Positions 7,319 through 11,208 of a stretch of 11,208 nucleotides of DNA are shown piece after piece. The notes beneath the pieces are model-generated. The model saw only the letters and a program-made list of their open reading frames with translations, did no database searches and was not told the DNA's origin. This DNA is from CAYGSN01 sp964352675 (lineage in GTDB: Bacteria > Pseudomonadota > Alphaproteobacteria > Micavibrionales > Micavibrionaceae), in assembly GCA_964352675.1 (NCBI GenBank), contig CAYGSN010000044.1, positions 1 to 11,208 of the forward strand, in the 5' to 3' direction. A program made the translations under genes and the position numbers. Each line of letters starts with the position of its first letter. The first letter of the stretch is position 1.

Positions 7319-8554
7319 CTATGCCTTCTGATTACTATAACCGCGCGCTGGATGCAAGCTTCCGGCGGCGATAATCAGCGTGAGGACCAGACCGAAATCC
7401 AGCGATTTGTAACTGGCGTAAAGCAACGCACAGATCAGAAACGGCCCCGCCAGGGCCAGCCCCAAAACAGGCCGCGACAGGCACAGCCCAGCGGCAATAC
7501 GAAACACAGCGTATATATAAAAACCACTCAGAGTCATTCCAACCAATCCTGTTTTTAACAGGGCGGCGCTGAACAAGTTATGCGTGAAATTCACCCGGAT
7601 CTCCGCCACTGCCGGGGATTCAAAGGTTGCCCCCCAACCTTTGCCAAAGATAATTTCTGCACCCTGCAGCTCATGCCACACCGCCGCGAATTCCGCCAGG
7701 CGGCTGTTCAGACCATAGAGCTGCGTCTTGGCCATCAAGGCCCCAAACAGCTCATAAACCTCCCCCGCCAACGGCCAGGACAGCCCCAGAAAAACCAGAA
7801 CAAGCACCGCCATACGCCGTGGATAAAAGCAAAGCCCCAGAAAAATCATCACCGTGATATACAGCCCTGCATAGCCCAAAAAGGCACGTTGCAGATCAAT
7901 CGCCATAGCACCAAAACAGGCCAGAGAAATCCCCGCGCACAGCCCAAACCCGATGGCCGCACGCATGCTCCAGCGCCGGATAAAATACGCCCCGCTTGCC
8001 CCAATTGTGAACAACGCGGCGAACAATACGCTCGGCGCATTGGCCAGATATAAAAGCTCACGGCTCAGGTTAAATCCTGCCACATTGCCCAGCACACGAG
8101 CGACAAAAACAAAGCCGCAAAAAACAATAGCAGCCACAAAAATCCTGAAATAATGCGGGCGGGCCATGACGATCCCACAAGCAAAAACCGGCAGGCATAA
8201 AAACAAAAACGCCAGACCGTCCCGCAGAATCAATCCGACAGGCGCGCCATACAAAACGGCAACGGCAGCGCCGATGCCTCCGCCGACCACCAGCAAAGCC
8301 TGAGCAGATTTAAACCAGAAGGCCCGGCCCTGTTCCCGCAAATTCAAAACCTGGGCTCCTTGCGCGCCAAAGGCAAAAACCAGAAAGACGGCCATTATCA
8401 CCTCCACCAAACCGGGGTTGTCCGGTGTCGGCGAACTGAAAACAGCATAGAGAAGGATCGCCAGGATGAAGGCGTAAAAACGCGCATCCAGCATATCCGC
8501 CTCACGCGGTCGAGGTATAACAACAGGAAGTCCCATAAGGAACAGCTTTACCAT
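7319..8554 (-). CDS. O-antigen ligase/polymerase-like membrane protein (Wzy/WaaL type)
   Basis: Polytopic inner-membrane protein of 411 residues with about ten to twelve hydrophobic segments. The first begins near residue 26; the last covers about 386-398. A large soluble loop at about 262-325 contains LNSRLAEFAAVW (282-293), FGKGWG (303-308) and FTHNLF (323-328). An Arg-x-x-x-(F/W) segment, a Gly-rich G-x-G and a His in one large periplasmic loop are typical of the Wzy_C/O-antigen ligase superfamily. These proteins either polymerise lipid-linked repeat units or attach the chain to lipid A-core. Sequence alone does not separate the two; a wzz-like gene in the same operon favours polymerase. 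ATG 8554 is used. GTG 8560 is possible, and ATG 8488 (MLDARF) has a GAGG five bases upstream and would still keep every membrane helix. It follows the first operon gene by 44 bases and precedes the GT4 gene by 45. Confidence 0.82.
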   Translation of the reverse strand: MVKLFLMGLPVVIPRPREADMLDARFYAFILAILLYAVFSSPTPDNPGLVEVIMAVFLVFAFGAQGAQVLNLREQGRAFWFKSAQALLVVGGGIGAAVAVLYGAPVGLILRDGLAFLFLCLPVFACGIVMARPHYFRIFVAAIVFCGFVFVARVLGNVAGFNLSRELLYLANAPSVLFAALFTIGASGAYFIRRWSMRAAIGFGLCAGISLACFGAMAIDLQRAFLGYAGLYITVMIFLGLCFYPRRMAVLVLVFLGLSWPLAGEVYELFGALMAKTQLYGLNSRLAEFAAVWHELQGAEIIFGKGWGATFESPAVAEIRVNFTHNLFSAALLKTGLVGMTLSGFYIYAVFRIAAGLCLSRPVLGLALAGPFLICALLYASYKSLDFGLVLTLIIAAGSLHPARGYSNQKA

Positions 8555-8598
8555 GCGCACCAGTGACCGACAATCAGCAAGCGCTCTAAAAAAGGGAT

Positions 8599-9351
8599 TT
8601 AACGGCGGATATTCTTGTAGACACCGCCCTTTGTGGTCAGGCTCTTATCGGGTTTTTCCTCCGCTTTGCGGAAAAAGAGTGGTGTAGAAAACAGACGGGA
8701 AAACACGCCTTCTTTCTTCTCTTCGGTTACGGCGTCCGGCCCTTGTTGCGGCAATTCCTCCGAAGAGGCCAGGATACTGCCGGGCTTACGCTGCTCCAGC
8801 TCCGGGCTGCGCGTGTTGCGGCGATCAGTAGCGTTCCTTTCGGCTATGCGCCTTGAGGCTGCGCGGAACTCGCTGTTCATCTGCAAAACGGCCTCGGTAC
8901 GGCCATCAACATGTTCCTCCACCGCCGCCATTTTCGGGGAATAATAGACCAGAGTCACCTTCTCAAGCTCCTCCAGTGAGTCCGGATTCGGCCCTTTGAA
9001 ATTTAATTTGCTCATATCCAGATTCTGCGCCTTCGCAATTTTTTCCATCATCTCACGCGTGCGCTCGGCCTTGCTGCGAGCAAGCTCCAGACGCTTGTTT
9101 TGAGCCGGCGAGCGGTATTTCTGCTGGAAAAGAGCGCGCCGTTTCTCAATCTCCGCACCTTTATTCTTCTTCAAAAACAGAGTTCTGCGGGCATCTTTCG
9201 AGGACGATGACGTACTTTGCTTGCTTTTGTTCGGGTTAAGATACAGCGTGTTTTGCGCCAGCGCCACAGTACCGCCGGCGGCGATTAAAATCACCGACGC
9301 CACCGCCAGATATATCCATTTACGCTGTTTCATACCGCTCCCGCTTGTCAT
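8599..9351 (-). CDS. Exported protein of unknown function, first gene of the polysaccharide operon
   Basis: I do not recognise this family. Counting from ATG 9351 (250 residues): basic start (KQRKW, 8-12), hydrophobic core about 13-30, and an ALA|Q cleavage site at 30-33, so it is probably secreted to the periplasm. There is no cysteine, so it is not a lipoprotein. The mature part is strongly charged: a Ser-rich stretch (44-51), two related strands TLYLNPNK (35-42) and TLFLKKNK (57-64), a basic helix likely to be coiled (65-110, many Arg/Lys/Glu), a short acidic part at 120-131, VTLVYYSPK (132-140), another helix (140-175), and a disordered, charged tail ending NIRR. Two starts are possible. 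ATG 9351 has AAGGAG seven bases upstream. ATG 9333 has GGGAG four bases upstream and fits better with the promoter at 9366-9395. As leader gene of an operon with wzy-, wzz- and glycosyltransferase-like genes, it may act in polysaccharide assembly; this is inference from position only. Confidence 0.78.
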   Translation of the reverse strand: MTSGSGMKQRKWIYLAVASVILIAAGGTVALAQNTLYLNPNKSKQSTSSSSKDARRTLFLKKNKGAEIEKRRALFQQKYRSPAQNKRLELARSKAERTREMMEKIAKAQNLDMSKLNFKGPNPDSLEELEKVTLVYYSPKMAAVEEHVDGRTEAVLQMNSEFRAASRRIAERNATDRRNTRSPELEQRKPGSILASSEELPQQGPDAVTEEKKEGVFSRLFSTPLFFRKAEEKPDKSLTTKGGVYKNIRR

Positions 9352-9358
9352 GCGTATT

Positions 9359-9364
9359 CTCCTT
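9359..9364 (-). promoter_or_regulatory. Strong Shine-Dalgarno for ATG 9351
   Basis: AAGGAG on the minus strand, seven bases before ATG 9351. It supports that start, but it lies right where transcripts from the promoter at 9366-9395 would begin, so it would be lost from them and would work only on longer transcripts. Confidence 0.6.
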
Positions 9365-9365
9365 C

Positions 9366-9395
9366 ATTGTAGCAGAGGTCTGCGCAAAAGCTCAA
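9366..9395 (-). promoter_or_regulatory. Extended -10 promoter for the polysaccharide operon
   Basis: On the minus strand, TTGAGC (9390-9395) and TACAAT (9366-9371) are 18 bases apart, and TGC directly before TACAAT forms an extended -10 (TGnTAnAAT). This is the closest match to a sigma70-type promoter that I find in the window. The start point would be near 9359, inside or at the edge of the AAGGAG ribosome site. Confidence 0.5.
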
Positions 9396-9501
9396 AAAAG
9401 AAATAAAAGTGGAAAACATACAGAAAATGACCGAAGCGCTTATTTATTAATCCTTTTTTAACGATTCTGGCGCATGATACTAGTAATTTCCGTAAAAGAA
9501 T

Positions 9502-9517
9502 CCGACAAGTAAGTCGG
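9502..9517 (+). repeat. Short hairpin in divergent control region
   Basis: CCGAC (9502-9506) and GTCGG (9513-9517) pair around the loop AAGTAA. No T-run follows, so it is not a terminator. It lies about 85 bases before ATG 9600 and could be an operator or a leader hairpin. The arms are short, so chance is possible. Confidence 0.3.
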
Positions 9518-9561
9518 GCCCTAATAAAAGACCGCGCAATCAAGTGGTTCAAAAAGGTGGT

Positions 9562-9591
9562 ACGGACAAACGGACGTAATAGTAATAGGAG
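9562..9591 (+). promoter_or_regulatory. Leader with paired direct repeats and Shine-Dalgarno before ATG 9600
   Basis: ACGGAC occurs twice at an 8-base period (9562-9567, 9570-9575), followed by two adjacent TAATAG units (9577-9588). AGGAG (9587-9591) is eight bases before ATG 9600 and fixes that start rather than GTG 9591, which lies inside the ribosome site. No confident promoter is seen for this gene in 9400-9560; TTAACG (9458-9463) with TAGTAA (9481-9486) at 17 bases is only a weak match. Confidence 0.5.
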
Positions 9592-9599
9592 TGGTAAAC

Positions 9600-10271
9600 A
9601 TGCAAGTTAACGTAAAAGAATTTCTGGCAGAAAGCGGCATCACAGAGCCGTTCTACCCCGGCAAGCGGCTAGTGCACAGAATGCAGCAAGCCGGTGAGTA
9701 CAAGAGCCACTGCGTGGTTCTGGACTGGCGCGATCCTGCAAAAATCCGCATTGATGTCAAGGCGGGCCTGAGCGGCAAGGATCTGGAGCCGAAAAAGCTG
9801 AAATATTATCCTGTCTCCCTGCAAACCCCGACCTTCGTAGAAATCGAAGTGGTAAACGACAATAGGGGCAAAAGCAAAAAAGACGACGATGAGGAACAAG
9901 GCAAATCCTCCTCCAGCTCATCCGGCGGCGGCAAAGGCCCTGCGAAGAGCAAGCTGGAAGATATGAAGTTGCTGGCGGCCGAAGCGTTCGGCAGTGTCAT
10001 GGAAGGCCAGGTTCCCGAACTGGGCACAATCGTTGAAATGGTGGTCATGGGCACTAAAATTACAGCCGAGGCCTTCGGAAACGTCTTTACCAAACTGGCG
10101 CATCATATTTCACACGCAAAAGTTTCCGCCACCGACCTTCTGGCCGCGGCCGGTGAGTTCGTGACAAAATACGAGCCCCCGTCCTTCCTGAAGCCAAAGG
10201 GCGATGAGCAGGCAAAATACAAATACGACCGGGAGAAAAACGCCGATATTGGCTATATGAAGCTCGGTTAG
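9600..10271 (+). CDS. Hypothetical two-part protein with Ser/acidic linker, 223 aa
   Basis: I do not recognise this protein. It has no signal peptide or membrane helix and is probably cytoplasmic. Residues 1-88 look like a small folded domain of mixed strands (VKEFLAESGI, then a basic segment at 22-35, CVVLDWRDP at 38-46, IRIDVKAG and FVEIEVV at 79-85). Residues 89-118 form a flexible linker: a basic-acidic patch (KSKKDDDEEQGK, 91-102), six serines, then GGGKG. Residues 119-190 are predicted helical and hydrophobic on one face (LLAAEAFGSVMEG, GTKITAEAFGNVFTKLAHHI, ATDLLAAAGEFV). Within them, AEAFGSV (127-133) and AEAFGNV (156-162) are a near repeat 29 residues apart. The tail is charged, with many Lys and Tyr. 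ATG 9600 is fixed by AGGAG eight bases upstream. A strong terminator follows, so it is probably a single-gene unit, divergent from the polysaccharide operon. Function not assigned. Confidence 0.78.
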   Translation: MQVNVKEFLAESGITEPFYPGKRLVHRMQQAGEYKSHCVVLDWRDPAKIRIDVKAGLSGKDLEPKKLKYYPVSLQTPTFVEIEVVNDNRGKSKKDDDEEQGKSSSSSSGGGKGPAKSKLEDMKLLAAEAFGSVMEGQVPELGTIVEMVVMGTKITAEAFGNVFTKLAHHISHAKVSATDLLAAAGEFVTKYEPPSFLKPKGDEQAKYKYDREKNADIGYMKLG

Positions 10272-10317
10272 AGACTTGACGATTTTTTAAACTACTCCAA
10301 TCAATACCTCCTATACA

Positions 10318-10345
10318 CCGCACCGTTTCGACGGTGCGGTTTTTT
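10318..10345 (+). terminator. Rho-independent terminator with UUCG tetraloop
   Basis: CCGCACCGT (10318-10326), loop TTCG (10327-10330), ACGGTGCGG (10331-10339), then six T (10340-10345). The nine-pair GC-rich stem can be extended by an A-T pair and carries an unusually stable C/UUCG/G-like loop. It is 47 bases after the stop of the gene at 9600-10271 and insulates the rhomboid gene from it. Confidence 0.93.
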
Positions 10346-10390
10346 ATTTATCTGTTGCGATTATCCCGCCCGGCGATTACATCTTAAAGC

Positions 10391-11170
10391 ATGAGTAAAA
10401 CAAACGGGTCGGGCAAAGACGAAAAACCAAAAGAAAAAATAATCAGCTTCCCCTCTCTGGCGGAGCGCGACCGCCTGCGCCGGGAAAAGCTGGAACAGGA
10501 AAAACAATGGCAGGCCGAATACAAACAATCACAAAAAGCCGCCAACCCGCCTTTTTTGAATATAGGAAAAATCCCTGTCTTTACGCGAATCCTTGTGATA
10601 TCGCTGCTGGTGATTAATGCCCCTCTCCTGCTGGATTCCGGCACGCATCTCTGGGCGATTTACAATTTTGGTTTCATTCCTGCCAATTTTACCGACCCTG
10701 CCGCGGATGCCCCCCCTTGGGCACTTTTCACGTCGGTTACGCATCTGTTCATCCATGGCGGCTGGATGCACCTGATTTTCAACGTGGCAATGGGGTTGGC
10801 CCTCACAATGTTCATCGAAACACGCCTTGGCACTCGCCGCGCCATCCTGTTTTTTTTCATTTGCGGAATCGCCGGGGCGCTGTGTTATTTCCTGATTAAC
10901 CCCTACACCACGACGCCCGTGGTCGGCGCATCAGGCGGGATCAGTGGATATTTCGCCGCGGCCATTATCATGATGCAACGGCAAAGCGGCATGCGCCAAT
11001 TCGGAAAACTCTCCAAATATGGCCCCTGGCCCATGGTCGCGTTCTGGGTGATTTTACTAACCTTGATCGGCATGATCGGCGGTGACATCGCCTGGCAAGC
11101 CCATGTCGGAGGATTTATCGCCGGTGCGGGACTTCTGGTCTTGCTTAAGAAAAATAAAATCCGTCTATAG
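10391..11170 (+). CDS. Rhomboid family intramembrane serine protease
   Basis: Inner-membrane protease that cleaves single-pass membrane proteins within or next to their membrane helix. In 259 residues it shows the GlpG-type core: membrane helix 1 at about 64-82, THLFIHGGWMHLIFN (117-131) with the conserved His127 and Asn131 that form the oxyanion region, helices at about 128-142 and 150-170, the nucleophile in GASGGISG (Ser181 of GxSG), a helix at about 214-230, and the base His238 in AHVGG. All key residues are present, so it is predicted active. About 60 residues precede the core. They are cytoplasmic and highly charged, with a Lys-rich start, the segment IISFPSLAERDRLRREK (17-33) and a likely short coiled region to about 50. 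ATG 10391 is preceded by no clear Shine-Dalgarno; TTGCGA (10355-10360) and TACATC (10378-10383) at 17 bases would put the transcript start on the ATG itself (weak). It lies behind a terminator and has its own control. Substrate unknown. Confidence 0.93.
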   Translation: MSKTNGSGKDEKPKEKIISFPSLAERDRLRREKLEQEKQWQAEYKQSQKAANPPFLNIGKIPVFTRILVISLLVINAPLLLDSGTHLWAIYNFGFIPANFTDPAADAPPWALFTSVTHLFIHGGWMHLIFNVAMGLALTMFIETRLGTRRAILFFFICGIAGALCYFLINPYTTTPVVGASGGISGYFAAAIIMMQRQSGMRQFGKLSKYGPWPMVAFWVILLTLIGMIGGDIAWQAHVGGFIAGAGLLVLLKKNKIRL

Positions 11171-11208
11171 TTGCTAAACCGCCCTGAGCATACGATATGG
11201 TGCATGCG

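Noticed and set aside
6911..7558. Plus-strand open frame of about 215 codons opposite the GT4 and wzy-like genes
   Set aside because: Spans two real genes and their gap, is rich in Arg, Gln and His, and has no domain.
9364..9552. Small minus-strand open frame (62 codons) in the divergent control region
   Set aside because: Covers the promoter of the polysaccharide operon, has no ribosome site and an unlikely Arg/Leu/Phe-rich composition.
9491..9621. Direct repeat CGTAAAAGAAT at 9491-9501 and 9611-9621, exactly 120 bases apart
   Set aside because: An 11-base match is expected several times by chance in a window of this size, and the second copy is inside coding sequence.
11171..11208. ATG near the right edge as the start of another gene
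   Set aside because: Only a few codons remain, which is too little to support a call.

Overview
The window looks like chromosomal DNA from a Gram-negative alphaproteobacterium. Coding density is high, GC is moderate (roughly 50-58 % where I counted), and the envelope-polysaccharide proteins are of Gram-negative type. I cannot name the genus. A member of the Micavibrio/Rhodospirillales neighbourhood would fit, but that is an impression from protein style, not a result. I find no tRNA, rRNA, insertion sequence, CRISPR array or phage gene. No gap between genes exceeds 300 bases.

Layout. (1) Bases 1-2387, plus strand: a large SLBB-domain polysaccharide export protein whose 5' end lies outside the window. 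(2) Bases 2398-3384, minus strand: an unrecognised protein of 328 residues, whose C-terminal half is encoded by clearly lower-GC DNA. (3) Bases 3385-3556: an AT-rich divergent gap with an inverted repeat and a candidate promoter. (4) Bases 3557-4312, plus strand: a family-2 glycosyltransferase whose stop codon interlocks with that of the convergent operon. (5) Bases 4309-9351, minus strand, read from high to low coordinates: a five-gene unit. It holds an exported protein of unknown function, an O-antigen ligase/polymerase-like (Wzy-type) membrane protein, a GT4 glycosyltransferase, a Wzz-type chain-length regulator without kinase domain, and a WaaE-like GT2 glycosyltransferase. (6) Bases 9352-9599: a divergent control region with the best promoter in the window. 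(7) Bases 9600-10271, plus strand: an unrecognised 223-residue protein ending in a textbook rho-independent terminator. (8) Bases 10391-11170, plus strand: a rhomboid intramembrane serine protease with all hallmark residues.

Together, items 1, 4 and 5 are part of a Wzx/Wzy-dependent exopolysaccharide, capsule or O-antigen locus. Glycosyltransferases build a lipid-linked repeat unit, the Wzy-like protein polymerises or ligates it, the Wzz-like protein sets chain length, and the SLBB protein exports the product. The initiating phosphoglycosyltransferase, the flippase (Wzx) and any Wzc-type tyrosine kinase are not in this window. The sugar composition cannot be read from the sequence. The least understood parts are three proteins I do not recognise (2398-3384, 8599-9351, 9600-10271). 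The 8599-9351 protein leads the polysaccharide operon and so is the best candidate for an undescribed component of this pathway. I see no convincing evidence of an entirely new system.
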